The notes under the pieces were generated by a model. The model was given only the letters and a program-made list of their open reading frames with translations. It did not search any database and was not told the DNA's origin. The position numbers and the translations under genes are program-made. From NCBI GenBank assembly GCA_049653005.1, contig JBASFL010000131.1, positions 40,309 to 104,308 of the forward strand: a stretch of 64,000 nt of DNA. The letters run 5' to 3'. The DNA is from UBA2334 sp049653005. Lineage in GTDB: Bacteria; Pseudomonadota; Gammaproteobacteria; Burkholderiales; Burkholderiaceae_C. Shown piece by piece: positions 8,951-17,522 of the stretch (position 1 is its first letter; every line of letters starts with the position of its first letter).

Positions 8951-8984
8951 TGTTCGAACAAGATAAGATTAATTTGTTCGAACA
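8951..8984. promoter_or_regulatory. Tandem GntR operator
   Basis: Two identical 10-bp palindromes TGTTCGAACA at 8951-8960 and 8975-8984, centres 24 bp apart (close to an integral number of helix turns), plus a half-site TGTTCG at 8993-8998. They lie between the GntR gene and the operon it faces. Confidence 0.7.
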
Positions 8985-9024
8985 TTTAAATATGTTCGTT
9001 TAATTTCAACATATTACCACCGCC

Positions 9025-10413
9025 ATGACACCCCATTCTTTTCACCCCGCCAGCACCATGTTGGACTCGGTTTTGTTCCGCGACGCCTTTGGCACCCCGG
9101 TCATGCGCGAGGTGTTTTCCGACCAAAAGCTGATCGCCCGCTACATCGAAGTGGAAGTGGCACTGGCCCGTGCCGAGGCCCGCTGCGGCGTGATTCCCGC
9201 CGAGGCGGCCGAGGTGATTGCCCGCGAATCGCGGCTGGAGCGCATTGACTTTGACCACATGCGGCACGAGACCGACATCGTGGGCTACCCCATCCTGCCG
9301 CTGGTGCACCAGCTGGTGGCCATGTGTGGCGAGGCGGGCCGCTACGTGCACTGGGGCGCCACCACCCAAGACATCATGGACACCGCCAACGTGCTGCAGG
9401 TGCGCGACGGCCTGGCCCTGGTGGAGGCCGACATCCGCGAACTGCGAGGCATCCTGGCCGATCTCGCCCACAAACACCGCGACACCCCCATGGCCGGGCG
9501 CACCCATTTGCAGCAGGCCCTGCCCGTGACGTTTGGCTACAAAGTGGCCATTTGGCTGGCCATGTTTGACCGCCACCAGGAACGCCTGGCCGAGCTGCGC
9601 AAACGCGTGCTGGTGGTGGAGTTTGCGGGTGCGGCGGGCACGCTGGCCTCGCTGGGCACGGCCCAGGGCAACCTGGGTTTTGAGGTGCAGGCCGCGCTGG
9701 CCGACGAGCTGGGCCTGGGCGTGCCCACCACCACCTGGCACGTGGCCCGCGACGGGTTTGCCGAGGCCGTCAACCTGCTGGCGCTGGTCACGGGCTCGCT
9801 GGGCAAGATCGCGCTGGACATCATGATCATGGCATCCACCGAGTTTGCCGAGGTGTACGAACCCTTTGTGAAGGGCAGGGGGGCCAGCAGCACCATGCCG
9901 CAAAAGCGCAACCCCATTTCCAGCGAGCTGATGCTGGCCGCCTCCAAGGCGGTGCGCCAGCACGCCGGGTTGATGGTGGACGCCATGGTGCAAGACTTTG
10001 AACGCGCCACCGGCCCCTGGCACGCCGAGTGGCTGGCCCTGCCCGAGGCCTTCATCCTCACCGCCGGAGCCCTGCACCAAGCCAAGTTTGCGCTGGGTGG
10101 CCTGGTGGTGGACGACGCCCGCATGCGCCACAACCTCGGCATCACCAAAGGCCTGATCGTGGCCGAGGCCGTGATGATGGGCCTGGCCCCCGCCATGGGC
10201 CGTCAGCAGGCGCACGACGTGGTGTACGAGGCCTGCCGCACCGTCAACACACACGGCGGCACGTTGGCCGAGGCGCTGGCCGCCTTGCCTGCCGTCACCG
10301 CCCATGTGGACCGCTCCGCCATCGACCGCCTGACCGACCCCGCCAACTACCTGGGCCTGGCCCCGCAGATGGTGGACCGCGCCATTGCCGCCTCGGCCGC
10401 GGTGCCCTGCTGA
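9025..10413 (+). CDS. Fumarase/aspartase-superfamily lyase (adenylosuccinate lyase/PcaB-like)
   Basis: A 462-residue member of the class II fumarase/aspartase superfamily. The signature loop GASSTMPQKRNPISSE is present, as are HWGATTQDIMDT and the AGRTHLQQALPVTFGYK region. It resembles 3-carboxymuconate cycloisomerase/adenylosuccinate lyase paralogs; since it heads an operon with a Bug receptor and fumarase, a C-X lyase on a dicarboxylate or amino-dicarboxylate is more likely than purine synthesis. The start may be 9025 or an ATG at 9058 (MLDSVLF), which matches the usual family N-terminus; neither has a clear Shine-Dalgarno. Confidence 0.85.
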   Translation: MTPHSFHPASTMLDSVLFRDAFGTPVMREVFSDQKLIARYIEVEVALARAEARCGVIPAEAAEVIARESRLERIDFDHMRHETDIVGYPILPLVHQLVAMCGEAGRYVHWGATTQDIMDTANVLQVRDGLALVEADIRELRGILADLAHKHRDTPMAGRTHLQQALPVTFGYKVAIWLAMFDRHQERLAELRKRVLVVEFAGAAGTLASLGTAQGNLGFEVQAALADELGLGVPTTTWHVARDGFAEAVNLLALVTGSLGKIALDIMIMASTEFAEVYEPFVKGRGASSTMPQKRNPISSELMLAASKAVRQHAGLMVDAMVQDFERATGPWHAEWLALPEAFILTAGALHQAKFALGGLVVDDARMRHNLGITKGLIVAEAVMMGLAPAMGRQQAHDVVYEACRTVNTHGGTLAEALAALPAVTAHVDRSAIDRLTDPANYLGLAPQMVDRAIAASAAVPC

Positions 10414-10476
10414 TGGGCTGAACGCCCCTGTTTGTGCATTCTTTTCCCGTTCCCAAAACCCCCCGGAGACACACCC

Positions 10477-11457
10477 ATGAAAACCTTGAGCGCCCTGTGC
10501 GCGGCCGCCGCACTGCTCGTCACCACCTCGGTCGCCCAGGCCCAGGCCTGGCCCGCCAAAAACCTGGTCTGGATCGTGCCCTTTGCCGCCGGTGGCCCCA
10601 CCGACGCCATGGCCCGCGACATTGCCGACAAGGTCAGCCGCCAGATTGGCCAGCCCATCATCATTGAAAACGCCGCCGGGGCCGGGGGCACCATCGGCGC
10701 GGCCAAGGCCGCCCGGACCACGCCCGACGGCCACACCTTTCTGGTGGGGCACATGGGCTACATGGGCGCTGCGCCCGCGCTGTACAAAAAGCTCAGCTAC
10801 GACCCGGTGAAAGACTTCGAGGCCGTGTTCCGCTTCCCCGACACGCCGCTGGTGCTGCTGGTGCCCAAAACATCGCCCTACAAAACCGCTGCCGACCTGA
10901 TCGCGGTGGCCAAGGCCAACCCGAAAAAAATCAACTTCGGCAACGCCGGTGTGGGCTCCACCTCGCACCTGATTGCGGCGCTGTTCGAGTCGAAAGCGGG
11001 TATCGACGTCACGTCGGTGTCGTACAAAGGCGCGGCCCCCGCCATGAACGATTTGGTGGGCGGCCAGGTGGATGCCATGTTTGACCAGAGCAACACCGCC
11101 TTGCCCCAGGTGGTGGGCGGGCGCTTGAACGCCATTGCCCTCACGTCGCTCACCCCCATGCCCCAGCAGTTTCCCGGTGTGGCCCCATTGGCCGACAAAA
11201 CCCTGCCGGGCTTTGAGTCCGCCACCTGGTACGGGTTGTACGCCCCCAAAGGCGTGCCCAAAGACGTGGTGCAAAAACTCCACCAGGCGTACTTGAAAGC
11301 CCTGGGCGACAAAGACTGGACGCAACGCATGGCGGCCCAAGGCATTCACCTGTTGCCCGAAGCCCAATACGGCCCCGAGGCCTTTGCCAAACACACCGCC
11401 GCCGAGGTGGACAAATGGCGCAAGGTGGCCACCGACGCCAAAATCCAAATCGACTGA
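10477..11457 (+). CDS. Bug-family (tripartite tricarboxylate transporter type) solute receptor
   Basis: A 326-residue periplasmic binding protein with a signal peptide (MKTLSALCAAAALLVTTSVAQA) and the Bug hallmarks WPAKNLVWIVPFAAGGPTD and ENAAGAGGTIGA. Bug proteins bind carboxylates or other small molecules; most, like this one, lack adjacent TctAB membrane genes. GGAGA seven bases before the ATG at 10477 fixes the start. It sits between the lyase and the fumarase, pointing to a shared substrate pathway. Confidence 0.93.
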   Translation: MKTLSALCAAAALLVTTSVAQAQAWPAKNLVWIVPFAAGGPTDAMARDIADKVSRQIGQPIIIENAAGAGGTIGAAKAARTTPDGHTFLVGHMGYMGAAPALYKKLSYDPVKDFEAVFRFPDTPLVLLVPKTSPYKTAADLIAVAKANPKKINFGNAGVGSTSHLIAALFESKAGIDVTSVSYKGAAPAMNDLVGGQVDAMFDQSNTALPQVVGGRLNAIALTSLTPMPQQFPGVAPLADKTLPGFESATWYGLYAPKGVPKDVVQKLHQAYLKALGDKDWTQRMAAQGIHLLPEAQYGPEAFAKHTAAEVDKWRKVATDAKIQID

Positions 11458-11469
11458 CCGCCACACCCC

Positions 11470-12981
11470 ATGCCCGCCATTGCCCAGGAAGACGTGGTCG
11501 AAAGCATCGCGCAAGCGCTGCAACGCATCAGCCACCGCCACCCGCCTGATTTTGTGCGGGCCCTCAAACGGGCGCACGCCGCCGAAACCCACCCCCCGGC
11601 CCAGGCCGCCATGGCCCAGCTGCTGGTCAACAGCAAACTCGCCGCCCTGGCGGGGCGGCCGCTGTGCCAGGACACCGGGGTGGTGCAACTGTTTGTGCGG
11701 CTGGGGGTGGGCGTGGCGTGGGTGCGCCGCGACGGCGCGGCCCTGCGCGGCCTGCAAGCCCTGGCCGACGAGGCCACCCGTCGGGCCTACGGCCACCCAG
11801 GCAACCCCTTGCGCGCCACCCTGGTGTCAGACCCGCTGGGCCGCCGGGTCAACACCCGCGACAACGCCCCGGCCGTGGTGTTTTGCGAGCTGGTCGAGGG
11901 CGATGCGCTGGACATCCTGGTGGTGGCCAAGGGCGGCGGCGGCGATGTGAAGGCCCGCTTTGCCACCCTCAACCCCAGCGACAGCGTGGCCGATTGGGTG
12001 CTGGCGCAGCTGCCCGGCATGGGCGCGGGCTGGTGCCCACCCGGTGTGCTGGGCATTGGGGTGGGGGCCAGCCCCGAACAGGCCATGTGGCTGGCCAAGC
12101 AGGCGCTGTGCGAGCCCATCGACATCGACCAACTCAAGGCCCGGGGCCCATCCACCCCCGAAGACGCGCTGCGGCTGGACCTGTACGCCCGCAGCAACGC
12201 GCTGGGGCTGGGTGCCCAGGGGTTGGGCGGCAGCGCTGCCGTGCTGGACGTGAAGGTGAAAACCGCCCCCTGCCACGCCGCCGCCATTCCGGTGGCGCTG
12301 GTGCCCAACTGCGCGGCCACGCGGTACACCCACATCCGGCTGGACGGCTCGGGCCTTGCGCCCACCCCGCCGCTGTCCATGGCCGAGTGGGACGGCATTC
12401 CCGACACCTTTCACGTGGCCGATGCGTTGCGCGTGGACCTGGACCAACTCACCCGCGAAGGCGTGGGCCAATGGCGGGTGGGGCAAACGCTGCTGCTGTC
12501 GGGCACCGTGCTGACGGCCCGCGACGCCGCCCACAAACGCCTGGTGGATTTGCTGGCCGCTGGCCAGCCGCTGCCCGTGGACCTGCGCAACCGCGTGGTG
12601 TATTACGTGGGGCCGGTGGGTGCCGTGCCCGGCGAGGCCGTGGGCCCTGCCGGGCCCACCACCGCCACGCGCATGGACCGTTTTGTCGAACCCCTGCTGG
12701 CCCACACCGGTTTGCTGGCCATGATCGGCAAGGCCGAACGCGGGCCCGAGGCCATTCGGTCCATTCGCCAGCACGGTGCGGCCTACCTGGTGGCCACGGG
12801 CGGCGCGGCCTATTTGCTGTCCAAGGCCATCCGCCAGGCCCGTGTGCTGGCGTTTGAAGACCTGGGCATGGAGGCCATCCACGCGTTTGAGCTGCTGGAC
12901 TTCCCGGTGACCGTGGCGGTGGACGCCACGGGCCGCAGCATTCACCGCATGGGCGTGAGCCCGGGCCCCACAGCGCCCTGA
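11470..12981 (+). CDS. Class I (Fe-S) fumarate hydratase family protein, fused alpha and beta domains
   Basis: A 503-residue protein combining the alpha part (about residues 1-285, with CQDTG carrying a cluster cysteine and KGGGGD) and the beta part (about 300-500, with VGPAGPTTATRMD). This is the FumA/FumB arrangement; L-tartrate dehydratases are the main alternative, usually as two subunits. It hydrates or dehydrates a C4 dicarboxylate using an oxygen-sensitive 4Fe-4S cluster. Last gene of the GntR-controlled operon, 12 bases after the Bug gene. Confidence 0.9.
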   Translation: MPAIAQEDVVESIAQALQRISHRHPPDFVRALKRAHAAETHPPAQAAMAQLLVNSKLAALAGRPLCQDTGVVQLFVRLGVGVAWVRRDGAALRGLQALADEATRRAYGHPGNPLRATLVSDPLGRRVNTRDNAPAVVFCELVEGDALDILVVAKGGGGDVKARFATLNPSDSVADWVLAQLPGMGAGWCPPGVLGIGVGASPEQAMWLAKQALCEPIDIDQLKARGPSTPEDALRLDLYARSNALGLGAQGLGGSAAVLDVKVKTAPCHAAAIPVALVPNCAATRYTHIRLDGSGLAPTPPLSMAEWDGIPDTFHVADALRVDLDQLTREGVGQWRVGQTLLLSGTVLTARDAAHKRLVDLLAAGQPLPVDLRNRVVYYVGPVGAVPGEAVGPAGPTTATRMDRFVEPLLAHTGLLAMIGKAERGPEAIRSIRQHGAAYLVATGGAAYLLSKAIRQARVLAFEDLGMEAIHAFELLDFPVTVAVDATGRSIHRMGVSPGPTAP

Positions 12982-13004
12982 ACGGCAGCCCGAACCGCTC
13001 CCTC

Positions 13005-13022
13005 ATACGCCACACGGCGTAT
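13005..13022. promoter_or_regulatory. Palindrome ATACGCC-N4-GGCGTAT before urtB
   Basis: A perfect 7-bp inverted repeat with a 4-nt spacer, 59 bases before the urtB ATG. It shares its arms and spacing with the urtA leader site at 2538-2553; flanking bases differ, so it is not simply a duplicated segment. Confidence 0.5.
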
Positions 13023-13081
13023 TTCCCAAAAATGGTGCATTGCGCACACTTCGCCGCAACACACCACATGGGAAGCGGCAC

Positions 13082-14686
13082 ATGCGCACAGGTTCACCCG
13101 GCTTACGCCATTGGGGTTTATTCATAATCTCGTTTTTTATAGCTACAAGTGCTTATGCAATAAGCGCTGAAAGCATAAAAAACATGTCAATTGGCGAGGC
13201 GGAAGACCGCGTGGCCGCTGTGGGCCAGGCCGTGGTCGATGCCGACGAAGCCACCGTGGCGTTCATCCAGGCGCTGGCCAACGACGCGGTGAAGGTGTCG
13301 GGCGAGCGCGTGTTTGTGGTGGGCCCCGACGCCCCCGCCGGCCAGGCCACCGACCCGTTGACGGGCAAGGCCGTGGCCCTGCCCGACGACGCGGAAGACG
13401 TCATCAACAACAACTTCATGCGCAGCGGGCTGGACGCGGCGCTGGCCGCCCTCAAGCTGTTCTCGGGCGCACCGGCCGAACGCCTGGCTGCCGTGGCCAC
13501 CCTCATCAAAGAACCCAACGAAGCGCTGCTGCCTTTGCTGGACAAGGCACTGACCACCGAAAAAGACGCGGCCGTGCTCGCCCAACTGGAGCTGGCCCGC
13601 TCTGCTGCGCTGCTGGGCAGCGCCGATGTGGCCAAGCGCCTGTCCGCCGCCAAGGCCTTGGCCAGCAGCAAAACCCCCGCCACCCAGTTGCTGCTGAACC
13701 AGCGCCTGGCCGATGAGGACGACGCGGCGGTGAAGTCCGCCATCCAGTCCAGCCTGCGCAGCATCCAGGAAACGCTGGTGTGGGGTGAGCGGGTAGGTGC
13801 GCTGTTCACGGGCATCAGCCTGGGTTCCATTTTGTTGCTGGTGGCGCTGGGCCTGGCCATCACCTACGGGCTGATGGGGGTCATCAACATGGCCCACGGC
13901 GAGCTGATGATGATCGGCGCCTACGCCACCTACGTGGTGCAGGGCCTGTTCCGCACCCATTTGCCGGGCGCGTTTGACTGGTATTTGCTGGCCGCGCTGC
14001 CGGTGGCGTTCACCGTGTCGGCCCTGGTGGGCGCGGCCATGGAGCGGGGCGTGTTGCGCTTTTTGTACGGCCGCCCACTGGAAACGCTGCTGGCCACCTG
14101 GGGCATCAGCCTGGTGCTGATGCAGGCCGTGCGCAGCCTGTTTGGCGCGCAAAACGTGGGCGTGGAAAACCCCAGCTGGATGAGCGGCGGCGTGCAAGTG
14201 CTGGCCAACCTCACGCTGCCTTACAACCGCTTGGTCATTATCGCGTTTGCCGCCGCCGTGCTGCTGGGCATGGCGTGGCTGATTGGGCGCACACGGCTGG
14301 GCCTGTTTGTGCGCGGCGTGACTCAAAACCGCCCCATGGCCAGCTGCATGGGCGTGAACACCGCGCGCATCGACACCTACGCTTTTTCGCTGGGCTCGGG
14401 CATTGCCGGACTGGCCGGTTGTGCGCTCAGCCAGGTGGGCAACGTTGGGCCCGACCTGGGGCAAACCTACATCGTCGACGCCTTCATGGTGGTGGTGGTG
14501 GGTGGCGTGGGCCAGTTGGCCGGGGCCGTGTACGCCGCCATGGGCCTGGGCTTGACGACCAAGTTGCTGGAGGGCGTGACCGGCGCAGTGCTGGCCAAGA
14601 TTGCCGTGCTGGTGTTCATCATCATCTTCATTCAGAAACGTCCGCAAGGCATCTTCGCCATGAAAGGCCGCTCGGCCGAGGCCTGA
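13082..14686 (+). CDS. urtB: Urea ABC transporter permease UrtB
   Basis: A 534-residue inner-membrane permease. It has a signal-like N-terminus, a periplasmic helical region (about residues 35-240) typical of UrtB, then a LivH-like multi-span domain with ITYGLMGVINMAHGELMMIGAYATYVVQ. With UrtC it forms the urea channel. The ATG at 13082 follows GGAAG. The region coding FFIATSAYAISAESIKN consists of a copy of the dispersed repeat (13134-13182), so the signal peptide is partly repeat-derived. First gene of urtBCDE, here without urtA in front. Confidence 0.93.
   Translation: MRTGSPGLRHWGLFIISFFIATSAYAISAESIKNMSIGEAEDRVAAVGQAVVDADEATVAFIQALANDAVKVSGERVFVVGPDAPAGQATDPLTGKAVALPDDAEDVINNNFMRSGLDAALAALKLFSGAPAERLAAVATLIKEPNEALLPLLDKALTTEKDAAVLAQLELARSAALLGSADVAKRLSAAKALASSKTPATQLLLNQRLADEDDAAVKSAIQSSLRSIQETLVWGERVGALFTGISLGSILLLVALGLAITYGLMGVINMAHGELMMIGAYATYVVQGLFRTHLPGAFDWYLLAALPVAFTVSALVGAAMERGVLRFLYGRPLETLLATWGISLVLMQAVRSLFGAQNVGVENPSWMSGGVQVLANLTLPYNRLVIIAFAAAVLLGMAWLIGRTRLGLFVRGVTQNRPMASCMGVNTARIDTYAFSLGSGIAGLAGCALSQVGNVGPDLGQTYIVDAFMVVVVGGVGQLAGAVYAAMGLGLTTKLLEGVTGAVLAKIAVLVFIIIFIQKRPQGIFAMKGRSAEA
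13134..13182 (+). repeat. Dispersed palindromic repeat, copy A (inside urtB)
   Basis: Contains AGTGCTTAT-GCA-ATAAGCGCT flanked by ATAGCT and AAAAAA, matching copy B at 16735-16786 almost base for base. It lies in the urtB reading frame, over the signal peptide codons. Confidence 0.75.
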
Positions 14687-14715
14687 GCCCGGTCGCTTGA
14701 GACAGGACGCACCCC

Positions 14716-15849
14716 ATGACCACCTCAACCTCTTCTACTTCCGTGGCCGCCCCCCTGGTGCTGCCCCCCAAACCGGCGCTGCTGTCGCGCAGCGGCTGGG
14801 CCGTTTTTGGTGCCGCGCTGCTGGTGCTGTGTGTGTTGGCCCCGGTGCTGAACCTGGCCGTGCCCAAGGGCAGCGCGTTTCACCTGAGCGACTACGGCGT
14901 GGCGCTGGTGGGCAAGATCATGTGTTTTGCCATCTGCGCGCTGGCCATGGACCTGATCTGGGGCTACACCGGCATCCTCAGCCTGGGCCACGGCCTGTTC
15001 TTTGCGCTGGGGGGCTACGTGATGGGCATGTACCTGATGCGCCAGATTGGCACCGACGGCAACTACAAAAGCAACCTGCCCGATTTCATGGTGTTTCTGG
15101 ACTGGAAAGAGCTGCCCTGGCACTGGGCGCTGTCTGACAGCTTTGTGGCCACGCTGGTGCTGATCGTGGCGGTGCCGGGGCTGGTGGCCTTTATGTTTGG
15201 CTACTTTGCCTTCCGCTCCCGCATCAAAGGGGTGTACTTTTCCATCATCACCCAGGCAATGACGTTTGCGGCCATGCTGCTGTTCTTCCGCAACGAAACC
15301 GGCTTTGGCGGCAACAACGGCTTCACCGATTTCAAGCGCATTTTGGGGTTGCCCATTGCCACGCCCGACATGCGCATGGCGCTGTTTGTGTTGACCGGCC
15401 TCACCCTGCTGGGCTGCTACCTGTTTGGGCGCTGGCTCATTGCCAGCAAGTTCGGCCGGGTGCTGCAAGCCATCCGCGACGCGGAAACCCGCGTGATGTT
15501 CAGCGGCTACAACCCGCTGCCCTACAAGCTGACGATTTGGGTCATTTCTGCCGTGATGTGTGGCATTGCCGGCGCGCTGTACGTGCCCCAGGTGGGCATC
15601 ATCAACCCCGGTGAGATGAGCGCGGCCAACAGCATTGAAATCGCCATTTGGGCGGCCGTGGGTGGCCGGGCCACGCTGGTGGGCCCCATCGTGGGCGCGT
15701 TTTTGGTGAACGGGGCCAAAAGCTGGCTCACCGTCACCGCGCCCGAGTTCTGGCTGTATTTTTTGGGTGCCCTGTTCATTGCCGTCACGCTGTACCTGCC
15801 CAATGGTGTCGTGGGTCTGGTGAAGAAGCTGCGCGGAGAAAAAGCATGA
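14716..15849 (+). CDS. urtC: Urea ABC transporter permease UrtC
   Basis: A 377-residue LivM-type permease with about eight to ten membrane segments. It has the family segments IWGYTGILSLGHGLFFALGGY and the C-terminal ANSIEIAIWAAVGGRATLVGP. It pairs with UrtB. It starts 29 bases after urtB; its TGA overlaps the urtD ATG (ATGA), indicating translational coupling. Confidence 0.95.
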   Translation: MTTSTSSTSVAAPLVLPPKPALLSRSGWAVFGAALLVLCVLAPVLNLAVPKGSAFHLSDYGVALVGKIMCFAICALAMDLIWGYTGILSLGHGLFFALGGYVMGMYLMRQIGTDGNYKSNLPDFMVFLDWKELPWHWALSDSFVATLVLIVAVPGLVAFMFGYFAFRSRIKGVYFSIITQAMTFAAMLLFFRNETGFGGNNGFTDFKRILGLPIATPDMRMALFVLTGLTLLGCYLFGRWLIASKFGRVLQAIRDAETRVMFSGYNPLPYKLTIWVISAVMCGIAGALYVPQVGIINPGEMSAANSIEIAIWAAVGGRATLVGPIVGAFLVNGAKSWLTVTAPEFWLYFLGALFIAVTLYLPNGVVGLVKKLRGEKA

Positions 15850-16721
15850 CCCCTGATTTGATGGAACAAGGCGCGCAGCGCCTGCAAAAAATCGCCCCGG
15901 TGGTGCCCCAGGGTCAAACCGAGTCGGGCGGCCGTGCCGCCGGTTTTGGCCGCGTGCACACCCCGGGCGAAGTGGACGTGACCCACGGCCGCATCTTGTA
16001 CCTGGAAGACGTGAACGTGAGTTTTGACGGCTTCAAGGCCATCAACAACCTCAGCCTGGACATTGCGCCCGGCGAGCTGCGCTGCATCATCGGCCCCAAC
16101 GGTGCGGGCAAAACCACCATGATGGACATCATCACCGGCAAAACCCGGCCCGACAGCGGCACGGTGTTTTTCGGCTCCACCATCGACCTGCTGCGCCACC
16201 GCGAGGCCGACATTGCCCAGCTGGGCATTGGCCGCAAGTTCCAAAAGCCCACCGTGTTCGAGCACCTGAGCGTGTTTGAAAACCTCGAACTGGCCCTGAA
16301 AACCCATAAAGGCGTGTGGCCGTCCATGCGCTTCAAGCTGGACAGCGCCCAAAGCGACCGCCTGGCCGAGGTGCTGCACACCATCCACCTGGCGCCCAGC
16401 GTCACACGGCAGGCCGGGCTGCTGAGCCACGGGCAAAAGCAGTGGCTTGAAATTGGCATGTTGCTGATGCAAGACCCCAAACTGCTGCTGCTCGACGAAC
16501 CCGTGGCCGGCATGACCGACGACGAAACCGCCCGCACGGCCGAGCTGTTCCTCACCCTGAAGGGCAAACACAGCCTGATGGTGGTGGAACACGACATGGG
16601 CTTCATCAAAACCATTTCAGACATCGTCACCGTGCTGTGCGACGGCTCGGTGCTGGCCCAGGGCACGCTGGACCAGGTGCAGGCCGATGAGCGGGTGATC
16701 GAGGTGTACCTGGGCCGCTGA
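15846..16721 (+). CDS. urtD: Urea ABC transporter ATP-binding protein UrtD
   Basis: A 291-residue LivG-type ATPase. Walker A GPNGAGKTT, a signature region LLSHGQKQWLEIG (the LSHGQ variant usual in this group) and Walker B LLLLDEPVAGM are present. A roughly 40-residue N-terminal extension precedes the ATPase core. The start at the ATG overlapping the urtC stop is preferred to the longer upstream frame, which lies in urtC. Confidence 0.95.
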   Translation: MTPDLMEQGAQRLQKIAPVVPQGQTESGGRAAGFGRVHTPGEVDVTHGRILYLEDVNVSFDGFKAINNLSLDIAPGELRCIIGPNGAGKTTMMDIITGKTRPDSGTVFFGSTIDLLRHREADIAQLGIGRKFQKPTVFEHLSVFENLELALKTHKGVWPSMRFKLDSAQSDRLAEVLHTIHLAPSVTRQAGLLSHGQKQWLEIGMLLMQDPKLLLLDEPVAGMTDDETARTAELFLTLKGKHSLMVVEHDMGFIKTISDIVTVLCDGSVLAQGTLDQVQADERVIEVYLGR

Positions 16722-16734
16722 AAGGCGAACAAAT

Positions 16735-16786
16735 CAATAGCTTTCAGCGCTTATCAGATAAGCGCTGGAGGCCAAAAAAGCTTTAA
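16735..16786 (+). repeat. Dispersed palindromic repeat, copy B (urtD-urtE gap)
   Basis: Near-perfect palindrome AGCGCTTAT-CAG-ATAAGCGCT with flanks AATAGCTTTC and GGAGGCCAAAAAAG. It fills almost the whole 67-base gap and ends 2 bases before the urtE start. Confidence 0.85.
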
Positions 16787-16788
16787 AG

Positions 16789-17481
16789 ATGCTAGACGTT
16801 CAACACATCAACCAGTACTACGGCGGCTCGCATATCCTGCGCGATGTGAGCCTGCAAACCCAGCTGGGCAAGGTCACCGTGCTGTTGGGCCGCAACGGGG
16901 TGGGCAAAACCACGCTGCTGAAAAGCCTGATGGGGCTGGTGCCCATCAAAAACGGCAGCATCGCGTTCAACGGGCAAGACATTTCCACCGCCACGCCTTA
17001 CGAGCGCGCCCGTGCAGGAATTGGTTTTGTGCCCCAGGGCCGTGAAATTTTTGCCCGGTTGACGGTGCAGGAAAACCTGGCCATGGGCCTGGCCCACAAG
17101 CCCGCCAGCACACCGGTGCCGCCGGAGTTGTTTGAGCTGTTCCCGGTGTTGAAACAAATGCTACACCGCCGGGGCGGCGATTTGTCGGGCGGGCAACAGC
17201 AGCAGCTGGCCATTGCGCGTGCGCTGGCCGCCGGCCCGAAGCTGCTGGTGCTGGACGAGCCCACCGAGGGCATTCAGCCCAGCATCATCAAAGACATTGG
17301 CCGCGTCATCCGCATGTTGGCCGACCGCGGCAACATGGCCATTCTGTTGTGCGAGCAGTACTACGACTTCGCCGAAGAACTGGCCGACGACTACCTGGTG
17401 ATGGAGCGCGGCGAGGTGATTGCCCGTGGCCCGGGCCACGAGATGGAAGCCAAGGGCGTGCGGCAACTTGTTGCCATTTAA
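16789..17481 (+). CDS. urtE: Urea ABC transporter ATP-binding protein UrtE
   Basis: A 230-residue LivF-type ATPase with Walker A GRNGVGKTT, signature LSGGQQQQLAIARAL and Walker B LLVLDEPTEGIQPS. It works with UrtD to power urea import. The ATG at 16789 has only weak AAAG upstream; the leader is made of repeat copy B, so the ribosome site may come from the repeat (GGAG at 16767-16770 is too distant for a normal site). Confidence 0.95.
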   Translation: MLDVQHINQYYGGSHILRDVSLQTQLGKVTVLLGRNGVGKTTLLKSLMGLVPIKNGSIAFNGQDISTATPYERARAGIGFVPQGREIFARLTVQENLAMGLAHKPASTPVPPELFELFPVLKQMLHRRGGDLSGGQQQQLAIARALAAGPKLLVLDEPTEGIQPSIIKDIGRVIRMLADRGNMAILLCEQYYDFAEELADDYLVMERGEVIARGPGHEMEAKGVRQLVAI

Positions 17482-17522
17482 GTGGCGACCCAGGTGGCCA
17501 TTTGACGCGCAGGGGGTGTTGG

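Noticed and set aside
8986..11796. A very long open frame (about 936 codons) on the minus strand
   Set aside because: It runs antisense to the lyase and Bug genes, which have clear motifs. Long antisense frames are common in high-GC DNA; its residue mix (His, Gly, Val, Gln) is typical of such shadows.
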